The notes: generated by a model not told the origin, from the sequence alone. A DNA stretch of 64,000 nucleotides from an uncultured Bacteroidota bacterium (GCA_903877645.1 CAIRES010000017.1:1-64000); one strand, 5' to 3'; shown: positions 53,429 through 62,758, counted from the stretch's first letter. Program-made: numbers and translations.

Positions 53429-54114
53429 GTTTTGCGACCCGGTCATATCAAAAGGAGCTGCTGGATGGGGATGATATCCCTTTCGAGGACATCCGCACCA
53501 ACATGCAGGAACTGAATACAATAAATAAACTTCTTGGGGGTCACCGAATTACCTGCAAAGGTGTTGATCAATTTCTAGCTAAAGACCGTATTACTATCGC
53601 AGAAATAGGCTGTGGTGGTGGCGATAATCTTGCTGCTATTAGCAAAATGCTGCAGGAAAAAAATACCCGGTTTGAATTGTCTGGCGTGGATATAAAGCCG
53701 GAATGTATTGCTTATGCCAAAGAGCGGAGTTCGGATGATATCAATTGGATATGCAGTGACTACAGGAATGCAAAGTGGGTGGATGAAAAGCCGGACGTTA
53801 TTTTCTCTTCTCTTTTCTGTCACCATTTTACGGAGGAACAATTGGTAGATCAGCTTATATGGATGAAGCAAAACAGCCGCAAAGGGTTTTTCATTAACGA
53901 CCTGCAACGGCACCCGCTTGCATATTATTCTATTAAACTGCTCACAAAGTTATTTTCCAGATCGTACCTGGTAAAGAATGATGCGCCGCTTTCGGTGCAG
54001 CGGGCATTGGTGCGAAAGGAATGGGAGCAGGTACTGGCTACAGCCGGTATCAAAAATTACACGATAAAGTGGCAATGGGCGTTCCGGTATCTTATAGTGG
54101 TAAAGCATGGATAA
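53425..54114 (+). CDS. SAM-dependent methyltransferase of the polyketide cassette
   Basis: A 229-residue class I methyltransferase with the SAM-binding motif IAEIGCGGGDNLAAI near residue 52 and LSGVDIKPECIAYAKERS after it. The rest is a typical Rossmann-type fold. It overlaps the synthase gene by 4 nt and the flavoprotein gene by 8 nt, so the three are one translationally coupled unit. It probably methylates a phenolic hydroxyl of the polyketide product; SrsB does this in the S. griseus pathway. Confidence 0.82.
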   Translation: MSFATRSYQKELLDGDDIPFEDIRTNMQELNTINKLLGGHRITCKGVDQFLAKDRITIAEIGCGGGDNLAAISKMLQEKNTRFELSGVDIKPECIAYAKERSSDDINWICSDYRNAKWVDEKPDVIFSSLFCHHFTEEQLVDQLIWMKQNSRKGFFINDLQRHPLAYYSIKLLTKLFSRSYLVKNDAPLSVQRALVRKEWEQVLATAGIKNYTIKWQWAFRYLIVVKHG

Positions 54115-55246
54115 CGGCACTGTATATGATGTGGCCATTATTGGTGGTGGGCTTGCCGGCCTTTCGGCAGCCATAGTGCTGTCGCGCAAAGGGTATAAAG
54201 TATTGGTACTGGAGAAAGATGTGTATCCAAGGCACAAAGTGTGTGGGGAATACATAAGCATGGAGAGTAAACCATTTTTGGAGGGACTCGGTTTGCCGAT
54301 TGGCGCTATGGCTTTGCCTGTTATTAATAAGCTACAGGTAACAGACACAAGGGGCAATGAAGTGAGTGCAACTTTACCGCAGGGTGGATTTGGCATCAGC
54401 AGGTATGTGCTGGATGATGCGCTGGCGCGACTGGCACAACAGGCAGGCGCTACGCTGCTCACTAAGACAAAGGTGGATAATGTGCAGCAGGCAAATGGCG
54501 GATATGCCGTAACAGTTGGTACACATAGCTACACAGCAAAGCTAGTTTGCGGCACCTGGGGCAAGCGCAGTAATATAGATGTGAAGTGGCAACGGCCATT
54601 TATAACAGGCAAGAATAAAGCGTTGAATAACTACATAGGCATCAAGTACCACATCACCTACCCGTGGCCTGCGGATGTAATAGGGTTACATAATTTTGCA
54701 AACGGGTATTGTGGTATATCGCAGATAGAAGATGGCAAGTATTGCCTGTGTTATCTCACTACCGCAGCTAATCTCAAAAATTGCGGGAACGATATAAAAC
54801 GCCTTGAACGGGAAGTGCTGATGAAAAACAAAGTGCTGGAGCAGATATTCACCAATGCTGTTTTCGATGAAGGATTTCCGGTCACTATCTCGCAAATAAG
54901 CTTTGATAAAAAGGAATTGGTACATGATGGTGTGCTGCTTCTTGGCGACGCTGCCGGTATGATAACACCACTATGTGGGAATGGGATGAGTATGGCCTTT
55001 CATTCGGCAAAGATAGCTGCAGGGCTGGTCGATGATCTTCTTCAAGGCAGGATAAGCAGGGAGCAAATGGAGCAAGGCTATACAGCAAAATGGGAGAAGA
55101 TGTTTTCTGCACGCATCACCTTTGGCCGATTGATACAAAGCAAGTTTGGTAAAGAAAGAACAACCTCGTTCTTTCTTAAAGCGGTGAACGCATTGCCGTT
55201 TCTGCGGACGCAGTTGATAAAAGGTACGTCAGGCGTGCCGTTTTGA
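54107..55246 (+). CDS. FAD-dependent oxidoreductase of the polyketide cassette
   Basis: A 379-residue flavoprotein of the geranylgeranyl reductase/aromatic hydroxylase superfamily. The N-terminal FAD motif is DVAIIGGGLAGLSAAIVLSR, and a second motif with LLGDAAGMITPLCGNGMSMA lies near residue 285. It would hydroxylate or oxidise the phenolic ring toward a quinone, as SrsC does, or reduce a side chain; the sequence does not settle which. It is last in the three-gene unit. Confidence 0.82.
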   Translation: MDNGTVYDVAIIGGGLAGLSAAIVLSRKGYKVLVLEKDVYPRHKVCGEYISMESKPFLEGLGLPIGAMALPVINKLQVTDTRGNEVSATLPQGGFGISRYVLDDALARLAQQAGATLLTKTKVDNVQQANGGYAVTVGTHSYTAKLVCGTWGKRSNIDVKWQRPFITGKNKALNNYIGIKYHITYPWPADVIGLHNFANGYCGISQIEDGKYCLCYLTTAANLKNCGNDIKRLEREVLMKNKVLEQIFTNAVFDEGFPVTISQISFDKKELVHDGVLLLGDAAGMITPLCGNGMSMAFHSAKIAAGLVDDLLQGRISREQMEQGYTAKWEKMFSARITFGRLIQSKFGKERTTSFFLKAVNALPFLRTQLIKGTSGVPF

Positions 55247-55295
55247 ATGGATGATAAAAGACTATTAAATTCTATCAATGATAAACACCTCGGAT

Positions 55296-55425
55296 AGGTG
55301 TCATGGTGAGCCTCGTCGAACCATGATTCCGTTATGAACAGGTAATAAGTAATCCTCGTCACCTAAGTTCAATTGCCAATAACACTCAACGGTGCCATGG
55401 TTCGACGAGGCTCACCATGACACCT
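55296..55425. repeat. Perfect 30-bp inverted repeat with 70-nt spacer
   Basis: The arms 55296-55325 and 55396-55425 are exact reverse complements over 30 nt, with GTTCGACGAGG in their centre. No ORF lies between them. It could be a small non-autonomous element or a dispersed intergenic repeat. It sits between the polyketide unit and ispG. Confidence 0.85.
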
Positions 55426-55491
55426 AACTGTATATGTTATGACCAAAATCGATGTGTAATTTCACATAACAGAATATATAAATTCTGCGCA

Positions 55492-57486
55492 TCACAACTC
55501 AACCCAAGCCTCACTTTCCTTAAGCAAAGAAATCAACTCATCGACTGCAACATCGCTCGGCACATTTTTTTTCATTACTTCCTTACCTCTATAAAGTGTT
55601 ATCTTGCCGGGGCCGCTGCCTACATAACCAAAATCGGCATCGGCCATTTCGCCGGGACCATTGACTATGCAGCCCATGATGGCGATCTTCACGCCCTTCA
55701 GGTGGTTGGTAGCTGCGCGTATCTTGGCCGTAGTTTCCTGCAGATCGAATAATGTGCGGCCGCAGCTCGGGCAACTAATATATTCCGTTTTGCTGATGCG
55801 CGTGCGGGTGGCTTGTAGTATGGAGAAGGCTGTATTGTTAAGGAATTGATTGTTACTTTTTACCTCAAGATAGGTGCGGCCGCTCATGCGGCTGTTGTCG
55901 AGGCTGGCAGGTTCATTGGTGAGCCATATACCATCGCCAAATCCATCGAGCAGCAGGCCGCCTGTATCTGTGGCGAGATGTATCAGTTGCTCATCTACTG
56001 TGTTCTCCCTGCTTTCGGCTTTCAGTATCACCGGGCAGCTAATGTCCTGCCGCATTAATTCCGTGATCAGTCGCCTTACTGATGCCAGTGCATGGGTATT
56101 AGTTGTAGATGCTACCAGTACCACATTGGGGTAGTGGCTGATCTTATCACCCACGCCATCGCGCAGGTCGTTGGCATCCACATCCAGGAAGTGTATTTGC
56201 TCTAAAGCCAGGTTGGCCTCCAGGTATTCATCCTGCGTGAGCAGGGGGTAGTACTTGCTTTTGTCTTCGGTGTGCAGCCATGTGCTGTAATCGCAGATCA
56301 CTTGAAGTGTGCCGGGCAGTGCAAAATCTATGGTTCGGTTGCCTGTGTATATATAGTCGGCAGCGGCATCGCCTATGCTCCACTTATCGGTATCCTCATG
56401 GTAGGTGTAGCCTATGGGTATCAGCGAGGCTGCGCCTATGGTTGGTTCTTTACTCAGGTCTGCAACAACAACCGGCACATGGTGAGTGCCTATATGCTGC
56501 ACCGATACTGTATCCCTGCGTTTGTACCCGAAAGGGTTGTAGGGCAGCTCGGGCGCACTATTTCTCGTGCCGGGATAGCCGGCAATGGGTGCATGGCCCG
56601 CGCGGTTGGTGTATCGCTTCACAATATCACGGCATACCGGTATCTCGAATTCGGGGTCTTCGGTCAGCGATACTCTTATGGTATCGCCAATGCCGTCCTC
56701 CAGCAAAGTGCCGATGCCGATGGCGCTTTTGATGCGGCCATCCTCGCCGTCACCTGCCTCTGTAACACCGAGGTGCAGCGGATAGCACTCGCCAAATTCT
56801 TCATCCATCTTTTGCACCAGCAAGCGGTAGGCCTGTACCATCACCAATGGGTTGCTCGATTTCATGCTGAGTATCACCTGGTGGTAGCTTTCATCGCGGG
56901 CTATGCGCAGGAATTCCATGGCGCTCTCCACCATGCCTATAGGCGTATCGCCATAGCGGCTCATGATGCGGTCGCTCAGCGAGCCGTGGTTGGTGCCTAT
57001 GCGCATAGCCGTGCCATACTCCTTGCATATTTTCACCAACGGCAGGAAGCGGTCGCGGATGCGCATTACCTCTGATGCGTATTCGTTATCGGTATAGTCT
57101 ATTGTCGCAAATTTCTTTTTGTCTATATAGTTGCCGGGGTTCACGCGCACCTTCTCCACTATGCGGGCGGCTATCTCGGCGGCATTGGGGGTAAAGTGTA
57201 TATCTGCAACCAATGGTGTAGTATATCCTCTTGCCCTCAGTTCATTTTTGATGTTCAGCAGGTTTTCAGCTTCATTCTTGCTTGGCGCCGTTATGCGCAC
57301 CAACTCGGCACCTGCCTCGATACAACGGATGGTTTGCGCCACGGTGGCAGCAGTATCCATAGTATCGGTAGTGGTCATGGTCTGTATCCTGATGGGGTTG
57401 CCATTACCCAGCAACAGGTCGCCGATCTTCACCTCCCTTGTGGGCAGGCGTTTATATGCTGTGAGAGAGGAACAATAATGCTGCAT
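55492..57486 (-). CDS. ispG: 4-hydroxy-3-methylbut-2-enyl diphosphate synthase, long form
   Basis: A 664-residue Fe-S enzyme of the MEP isoprenoid pathway. The N-terminal TIM barrel begins with REVKIGDLLLGNGNPIRIQT, and the C-terminal domain carries the [4Fe-4S] cysteines C572 and C575 (ISCPSCGRTL) and C606 (MGCIVNGPGEMADADFGYVG). Between them is an extra domain of about 250 residues, the long form found in Bacteroidota, Chlamydiae and plants. The Fe-S requirement links it to the isc genes at the left of the window. It has its own promoter (TAACTTTG, 57524-57531). Confidence 0.95.
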   Translation of the reverse strand: MQHYCSSLTAYKRLPTREVKIGDLLLGNGNPIRIQTMTTTDTMDTAATVAQTIRCIEAGAELVRITAPSKNEAENLLNIKNELRARGYTTPLVADIHFTPNAAEIAARIVEKVRVNPGNYIDKKKFATIDYTDNEYASEVMRIRDRFLPLVKICKEYGTAMRIGTNHGSLSDRIMSRYGDTPIGMVESAMEFLRIARDESYHQVILSMKSSNPLVMVQAYRLLVQKMDEEFGECYPLHLGVTEAGDGEDGRIKSAIGIGTLLEDGIGDTIRVSLTEDPEFEIPVCRDIVKRYTNRAGHAPIAGYPGTRNSAPELPYNPFGYKRRDTVSVQHIGTHHVPVVVADLSKEPTIGAASLIPIGYTYHEDTDKWSIGDAAADYIYTGNRTIDFALPGTLQVICDYSTWLHTEDKSKYYPLLTQDEYLEANLALEQIHFLDVDANDLRDGVGDKISHYPNVVLVASTTNTHALASVRRLITELMRQDISCPVILKAESRENTVDEQLIHLATDTGGLLLDGFGDGIWLTNEPASLDNSRMSGRTYLEVKSNNQFLNNTAFSILQATRTRISKTEYISCPSCGRTLFDLQETTAKIRAATNHLKGVKIAIMGCIVNGPGEMADADFGYVGSGPGKITLYRGKEVMKKNVPSDVAVDELISLLKESEAWVEL

Positions 57487-57523
57487 GAAAATGAAAGTGC
57501 TACCGCTATGGGCGGGCGTTTTG

Positions 57524-57531
57524 CAAAGTTA
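57524..57531 (-). promoter_or_regulatory. -7 promoter element of ispG
   Basis: TAACTTTG on the minus strand matches TAnnTTTG, 37 nt before the ATG at 57486. Confidence 0.6.
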
Positions 57532-57612
57532 GCCTAAATATGAAGTAATAATGCGTTGTAAATAAGTGTGGATATGTAACAAAAAGGTAAATTTCGTTGT
57601 GCCAATACCGTA

Positions 57613-57620
57613 TAAGTTTG
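57613..57620 (+). promoter_or_regulatory. -7 promoter element of the alpha/beta hydrolase
   Basis: TAAGTTTG matches TAnnTTTG, 52 nt before the ATG at 57673. Confidence 0.55.
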
Positions 57621-57672
57621 CATTTTTTACCCAAACAATAGTATTTTAGCAGAATTACTACCAAAATAGTTG

Positions 57673-58434
57673 ATGGAATACGAAATAAAACAGTCGGGAA
57701 AATTTAAATATGTAGAGGAAGGAAATGGCGAGCCGTTGGTGTTGCTGCACGGCCTGTTCGGCGCATTGAGCAATTTCAAAGACCTTGTCGATTATTTTAA
57801 AAATACCCACAAGGTCATCATTCCGTTATTGCCATTATATGATCTCACGTTGCTCGAAACATCTGTTTCCGGCCTGTCGAGGTTTGTAACCAAATTTGTA
57901 GAGCACCAAAAATTAAGGGATTTCCACCTTTTAGGCAATTCGTTAGGAGGCCATGTAGGGCTGGTATATACACTGAAACACCAGGAACTGGTGAAGAGTA
58001 TTACGCTTACCGGCAGTTCAGGCCTTTTTGAGAACGGTATGGGTGAGACGTACCCCAAGCGCGGCGATTATAACTATGTGCAGAAGAAAACAGAGCTTAC
58101 TTTTTATGATCCCAAGGTAGCGGCAAAGGAACTTGTGGATGAGGTGTTCAGCATCATCAACAACAGGATGAAGGCGCTCAAGATCATAGCGCTGGCACGT
58201 TCGGCCATCAAGCACCACCTGGGCGATGAACTGCAAAGCATCAAAATACCTACCTGCCTGATATGGGGAAAGAATGATACCATCACCCCGCCTATGGTTG
58301 CCGAGGAGTTTCATAAGCTCTTGCCCAACTCAGAGCTGCACTGGATAGACAAATGCGGCCATGCCCCGATGATGGAGGTACCCGCCGAGTTCAACCAGAT
58401 ATTATCCGGTTTCCTCAGCAGGTGCAGCGCATAA
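57673..58434 (+). CDS. Alpha/beta hydrolase
   Basis: A 253-residue alpha/beta hydrolase: oxyanion motif LVLLHGLFGALSNF, nucleophile elbow GNSLGGHVGL (Ser near residue 97), Asp in LIWGKNDTITPP and His in KCGHAPMMEVP. All triad members are present. The family includes esterases, lipases and acyltransferases; the substrate is not evident. A TTG at 57670 is a one-codon alternative. It is followed by the CBS protein after about 97 nt on the same strand. Confidence 0.85.
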   Translation: MEYEIKQSGKFKYVEEGNGEPLVLLHGLFGALSNFKDLVDYFKNTHKVIIPLLPLYDLTLLETSVSGLSRFVTKFVEHQKLRDFHLLGNSLGGHVGLVYTLKHQELVKSITLTGSSGLFENGMGETYPKRGDYNYVQKKTELTFYDPKVAAKELVDEVFSIINNRMKALKIIALARSAIKHHLGDELQSIKIPTCLIWGKNDTITPPMVAEEFHKLLPNSELHWIDKCGHAPMMEVPAEFNQILSGFLSRCSA

Positions 58435-58531
58435 CTTATTGTAATACAATTGCCATTTTTATTTCAGGTACATACTATAAACAGTCTGGCAAGCGTTTTG
58501 CTGTACATACATATATCAGAGTTGTTACAAA

Positions 58532-59191
58532 ATGAACATAAACCAATTAATATCACCCTCCGTACCCACATTACTGAATGACGACAGCGGCAGCAGTGCG
58601 CTGGAGCTGATGGAGGATAATAAGTTATCACAATTGCCCCTGCTGGAGGATGATAATTACATCACCCTGGTGCAGGAGAAGGATGTACTGGAGTGGCAGG
58701 ATACGGAAGCACATTTATCAACGGGTGAATTTGCCAACTACAAGCCGGGTATACTCAGTGGCGCTCACCCTTTTGAGGCCATGCGCATCATGAACCAGAT
58801 GAACCTGTCTGTGCTGCCCGTGATAGACCATGAATACAAATACCTGGGCGCCGTAACACGGGATATCCTGCTCAAATACATTACTGAGAACAGTGGCATA
58901 GACCTGCAGGGCGGCATTATAGTGCTGGAGGTAGCCCCACGGGATTATACACTGGTAGAAATAGCACGTATTTGTGAAAATGAAGACGTGGCCATAATGA
59001 GTGTGCAGGTGCATACTAATGAGCAAGGCATGATGCAGATAACCCTGAAGGTGAACCGCACCAGTGTGAGCGCATTGGTAGCCACTTTTGAAAGGCATAA
59101 TTATGTGGTGAAGGAATCGTTCGGTGAAGAGCACAACGACGATGACCTCTCGGGCAAATACAATTTGCTGATGAACTACATCAATATGTAA
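58532..59191 (+). CDS. CBS-pair and ACT-like domain protein
   Basis: A 219-residue soluble protein. Two CBS motifs occupy about residues 1-120 (SALELMEDNKLSQLPLLEDD, then EAMRIMNQMNLSVLPVIDHE) and would bind an adenine nucleotide. An ACT-like domain follows (about 128-200; GIIVLEVAPRDYTLVEIARI). This CBS-ACT arrangement is a ligand-sensing module without an attached enzyme. The regulated partner is unknown. Confidence 0.78.
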   Translation: MNINQLISPSVPTLLNDDSGSSALELMEDNKLSQLPLLEDDNYITLVQEKDVLEWQDTEAHLSTGEFANYKPGILSGAHPFEAMRIMNQMNLSVLPVIDHEYKYLGAVTRDILLKYITENSGIDLQGGIIVLEVAPRDYTLVEIARICENEDVAIMSVQVHTNEQGMMQITLKVNRTSVSALVATFERHNYVVKESFGEEHNDDDLSGKYNLLMNYINM

Positions 59192-59350
59192 AAACCCCGA
59201 CCCTAAAGGGGATCATTATTCAAATAGGGGCGCTTGAGCGTGCGTGAATTCCCCCTTGAGCGTTGGATTAGTGCGCGGGCGAAGGGGGCGAGGGGGATGT
59301 TTTAATAACATGGATCATGTTTCATTATTGGTTCTAATTTTTATTGAGCA
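59192..59350. repeat. Repeat-like GC-rich segment
   Basis: These 159 nt contain a small CCCC...GGGG hairpin just after the CBS gene (about 59195-59213, probably a weak terminator) and then inverted runs of C and G (CCCCCTT near 59250, AAGGGGG near 59282) that look like a dispersed intergenic repeat. No gene is present. Confidence 0.5.
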
Positions 59351-59935
59351 ATGATAGCAATAGACAACGTACTGCTGAGCGACGAGATCGTGGAAGAGCA
59401 ATTTGTGTGCGACCTGAGCAAGTGCAAGGGCGGCTGCTGCGTAGATGGAGATTGTGGCGCGCCCCTGACCAAAGAGGAGACCGAAATAATAGCCCGCATA
59501 TACCCCAGGATAAAAGACGACCTGGAACCCCAATACATAGCCGAAATAGAAAAGCAGGGCACCCATACCATGGATAGCCAGTATGGCTATGTAACCCCCA
59601 CCGTGAACGGCGGTATATGCGTATATGGCTATACCGACGAGCTGGGCACCGTAAAGTGTGGCATAGAAAAAGCCTGGAAGGCCGGCAAGGTAGATTTCCG
59701 CAAGCCTATATCGTGCCACCTGTACCCCATACGCATAACAGCACACGACGGCTACGAAGCCGTGAACTATGAGCCGCGCCCCACACTATGCAAGCCCGCC
59801 TGCAAGCTGGGCAAGCAACTGAAAGTACCAGTCTATGTTTTCCTCAAAGACTCCATAACCCGCAAATACGGCCCCGAATTCTACGGCACACTGGAAGCCG
59901 TGGCCAAGAAGATGATGAAGGATAAGGGGAAGTAG
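59351..59935 (+). CDS. DUF3109 cysteine-rich protein
   Basis: A 194-residue soluble protein with a Cys-rich N-terminal cluster (CDLSKCKGGCCVDGDCG, residues 19-35) and further cysteines in CVYGY, KCGIEKAW, SCHLYP and LCKPACKLG. This fits the DUF3109 family, which is related to the YkgJ-type zinc- or iron-sulfur-binding proteins. The cofactor and activity are unknown. The gene is C-rich on the plus strand, unlike many of its neighbours. Confidence 0.8.
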   Translation: MIAIDNVLLSDEIVEEQFVCDLSKCKGGCCVDGDCGAPLTKEETEIIARIYPRIKDDLEPQYIAEIEKQGTHTMDSQYGYVTPTVNGGICVYGYTDELGTVKCGIEKAWKAGKVDFRKPISCHLYPIRITAHDGYEAVNYEPRPTLCKPACKLGKQLKVPVYVFLKDSITRKYGPEFYGTLEAVAKKMMKDKGK

Positions 59936-59962
59936 GACTGTGCGACTTCTGTTATGATAATG

Positions 59963-59988
59963 AGCACCTGCATTGCGAGGTGCTTTTT
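59963..59988 (+). terminator. Terminator after the DUF3109 gene
   Basis: A 7-bp stem (AGCACCT / AGGTGCT) with an 8-nt loop is followed by TTTTT. Confidence 0.75.
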
Positions 59989-60037
59989 ATGTCAAGGAAT
60001 ATAAATAAACACTATCTTTATTAAATAATGTCTATTT

Positions 60038-61357
60038 ATGAAAAATATATTACTCGTTCTTTTATTGTTACCTGCATTTTCCAAGGCGCAGATGATTACA
60101 ACGTTTGCTGGAAATGGCACGTCAGGTTATACAGGGGAAGGCGGCTCTGCAACTGCTGCAGAAATAGCTAATCCACGAGGAATAGCAATTGCTAATAATG
60201 GGAATGTGTACATTGCGTGTTGGGGAGCGGGAAGCCATGTCTTGAAAGTAAATTCTTTTGGAATAATAAGCACATTTGCAGGAAATGGGACTTCAGGATA
60301 TAGTGGGGATGATGTTGCAGCTACAGCAACACAATTAAACTCTCCGACTACTGTTGCATTCGACAGGACAGGTAACATCTATATTGCTGATGCCGCTAAT
60401 AATCGGATTCGGAAAGTAGATACATTTGGTATTATTAGCACATTTGCAGGAAATGGGATTTCCGGAAATGGAGGAGATGGAGGTCCAGCAACAGATGCGC
60501 AATTAAATTACCCGGCAGGAATAGCTTTTGATGCAGCTGGAAATTCCTATATCGCAGACTATTATAATAATAAGATTCGCAAAATAAACTCATCTGGTAT
60601 TATAAGCACTTTTGCAGGTACGGGAACTATGGGATATAGTGGAGACGGAAGTGCTGCTTCATCTGCAAAGTTGAATACTCCGGCACGGGTTGTGGTTGAT
60701 GTAAATGGAGTGGTGTATATTGATGATTACGGTAACAATCGTATTCGGAAAGTGAATTCTGTTGGTGTAATTAGTCTTGTCGCAGGAAATGGGGCATCTG
60801 CTTCAAGTGGAGATGGAAATCAAGCGACAGCTGCGTCTTTAACGGGCCCTGTAGGGCTATTTGTTGATGCTGGCAATACTATTTATATCGCCGATTGGGG
60901 TGGTAATAGAATCAGGAGAATAGATGCGAGCGGGATAATAAATACAATTGCAGGAACTGGGATCGCTGGTTATAATGGAGATTGCATTGTTGCTACCACC
61001 GCTGAATTAAATAGCCCTATAGGTATCGCGCTTGACGCTAGTAATCATATTTTTATCTCAGATTATGGAGATAACAGAGTTAGAGTTCTTAGTTCCACAT
61101 GTACTCTTGGGATAAGTAGCATTGTTCCTCCAACTAAAGAATTAATTGAAGTATATCCCAATCCAACGTCATCTGAATTGACGATTGCCTGTTCAGAAAA
61201 AATAACCAAGATTACTATTACAAACCTTCTAGGCCAAACAGTATTTACCCATGAGTACAATACTGAAAAAGCTGAGGTAAACGTTGCCAACTACCCTGCC
61301 GGCATCTACTTTGTAAAAATAAACGGCACAGAAGTACGTAAGTTTGTGAAGCAGTAG
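60038..61357 (+). CDS. NHL-repeat secreted protein with T9SS sorting domain
   Basis: A 439-residue secreted protein with a signal peptide ending near residue 18 (FSKAQ). About six NHL-type repeats (each around 56 residues, for example GIISTFAGNGTSGYSGDD then NIYIADAANNRIRKVD) form a beta-propeller. The C-terminal 75 residues are a Por-type sorting domain (VYPNPTSSELTIACSEKITK to FVKINGTEVRKFVKQ), so it is predicted to leave by the type IX system. The repeats are also similar at the DNA level. The gene is more AT-rich than its neighbours. The function is unknown, perhaps binding or adhesion. Confidence 0.82.
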   Translation: MKNILLVLLLLPAFSKAQMITTFAGNGTSGYTGEGGSATAAEIANPRGIAIANNGNVYIACWGAGSHVLKVNSFGIISTFAGNGTSGYSGDDVAATATQLNSPTTVAFDRTGNIYIADAANNRIRKVDTFGIISTFAGNGISGNGGDGGPATDAQLNYPAGIAFDAAGNSYIADYYNNKIRKINSSGIISTFAGTGTMGYSGDGSAASSAKLNTPARVVVDVNGVVYIDDYGNNRIRKVNSVGVISLVAGNGASASSGDGNQATAASLTGPVGLFVDAGNTIYIADWGGNRIRRIDASGIINTIAGTGIAGYNGDCIVATTAELNSPIGIALDASNHIFISDYGDNRVRVLSSTCTLGISSIVPPTKELIEVYPNPTSSELTIACSEKITKITITNLLGQTVFTHEYNTEKAEVNVANYPAGIYFVKINGTEVRKFVKQ

Positions 61358-61404
61358 CGTGTGCTTTCACATTCCACCACAATATCGCATTACTCGCACA
61401 TTAC

Positions 61405-62394
61405 CTATATCCAACCCTGGTCATGCAAATACCGTGCTATCTGTACAGCATTAGTGGCTGCGCCTTTGCGTAGGTTGTCGGCTACTATCCAGCAGTTGAG
61501 GGTGTTGGGCTGCGAGTAGTCGCGGCGTATGCGGCCTACAAATACTTCGTCCTTGCCTTCGGCGTCCAGCGGCATGGGGTAGCCATTCATGGCGGGGTTG
61601 TCTATCACTACCACGCCGCTCTGGTTAGAGAGCAGCTCTTTAATATCAGATTCCTGGAAGTCGTGCTTCAGCTCTATGTTCACGCTCTCGCTGTGGCCGC
61701 CCATTACAGGCACACGCACAGTGGTAGCGGTAACACCTATGCTGTCATCGCCCATTATCTTGCAGGTTTCCTGCGTCATCTTTATCTCTTCCTTGGTATA
61801 GCCGTTGTCCTGGAATACATCTATGTGGGGTATCACATTCAGGTCTATGCGGTGCGGATACACCCCGAAGCCGTTGCCACCTGCGCGCTGGTCCAGCATT
61901 TCTTTTACCGCCTTTTGGCCGGTCCCGGTCACAGACTGGTAAGTGCTCACCACCACGCGCTTAATGCCGTATTTGAGGTGTATGGGGTTCAGCACCATCA
62001 CCATTTGTATCGTCGAGCAGTTGGGGTTGGCAATGATGTAGTCGTCTTTGGTGAGGGCATGGCCGTTCACCTCCGGTACTACCAGCTTTATGCCTTCCTT
62101 CATGCGCCATGCCGATGAGTTATCCACCACGCGGCATCCCACAGCGGCAAACTTAGGTGCCAGCTCCAACGATATAGAACCACCCGCCGAGAACAATGCC
62201 AAAGCAGGCTTCATAGCAATAGCCGTATCAGCCGATACCACGCTGTATTCCTTACCCTTATACATTACCTTATTGCCCACCGACTTCTCAGAAGCCACAG
62301 GTATCAGTTCGGTAACGGGGAAGTTGCGTTCTTCCAGTATCTTCAGCATGGCACTGCCCACAAGCCCTGTGGCGCCTACAACGGCTACTTTCAT
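61405..62394 (-). CDS. asd: Aspartate-semialdehyde dehydrogenase
   Basis: A 329-residue NADPH-dependent enzyme that makes aspartate semialdehyde for lysine, threonine, methionine and diaminopimelate synthesis. The N-terminal Rossmann motif is VAVVGATGLVGSAML, the catalytic cysteine is C126 in NPNCSTIQMVM, and later GHSESVNIEL supplies the His region. The length is normal. It has its own promoter (TACCTTTG, 62427-62434) and converges with the NHL gene. Confidence 0.95.
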   Translation of the reverse strand: MKVAVVGATGLVGSAMLKILEERNFPVTELIPVASEKSVGNKVMYKGKEYSVVSADTAIAMKPALALFSAGGSISLELAPKFAAVGCRVVDNSSAWRMKEGIKLVVPEVNGHALTKDDYIIANPNCSTIQMVMVLNPIHLKYGIKRVVVSTYQSVTGTGQKAVKEMLDQRAGGNGFGVYPHRIDLNVIPHIDVFQDNGYTKEEIKMTQETCKIMGDDSIGVTATTVRVPVMGGHSESVNIELKHDFQESDIKELLSNQSGVVVIDNPAMNGYPMPLDAEGKDEVFVGRIRRDYSQPNTLNCWIVADNLRKGAATNAVQIARYLHDQGWI

Positions 62395-62426
62395 TTGTAT
62401 TAAGTATTGAGAAATTAAAAAGAATG

Positions 62427-62434
62427 CAAAGGTA
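62427..62434 (-). promoter_or_regulatory. -7 promoter element of asd
   Basis: TACCTTTG on the minus strand matches TAnnTTTG, 32 nt before the ATG at 62394. Confidence 0.6.
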
Positions 62435-62437
62435 CTA

Positions 62438-62758
62438 CTAACAAAAGATTTCGTTGATGACTTCCTTTAGTTTTTCGATCTCGTTTTTTTTCAGCTTAGC
62501 AATGTATTTGCCTAACCGTATTTTATCAACCGTTTTGACCTGATCTAACATGATCATCCCACTGTCGCCATCAATAATACACGGCACCCTTGAAGGGTAA
62601 TGTTTCAAGGTATGAGTTAACGGAGCTATAATCACCGTTCTTAAATATTTATTCATTTCATCAGGAGAAATAATAACACACGGCCTTGTTTTATTTACTT
62701 CGCTACCGATAACAGGATCAAGGTTAATCCAGCAAACAGAATATTGTTTTATTTCCAT
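62438..62758 (-). CDS. mazF: MazF/PemK-family toxin
   Basis: A 106-residue endoribonuclease toxin of the MazF/PemK family: YSVCWINLDPVIGSEVNKTR at the start, the family stretch RPCVIISPDEMN, then VIIAPLTHTLKHYPSRVPC and IMLDQVKTVDKIRLGKYI. These fit the SH3-like barrel of MazF. It overlaps the antitoxin gene by 10 nt. A TTG at 62764 would add two residues; the ATG was chosen. Confidence 0.85.
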   Translation of the reverse strand: MEIKQYSVCWINLDPVIGSEVNKTRPCVIISPDEMNKYLRTVIIAPLTHTLKHYPSRVPCIIDGDSGMIMLDQVKTVDKIRLGKYIAKLKKNEIEKLKEVINEIFC

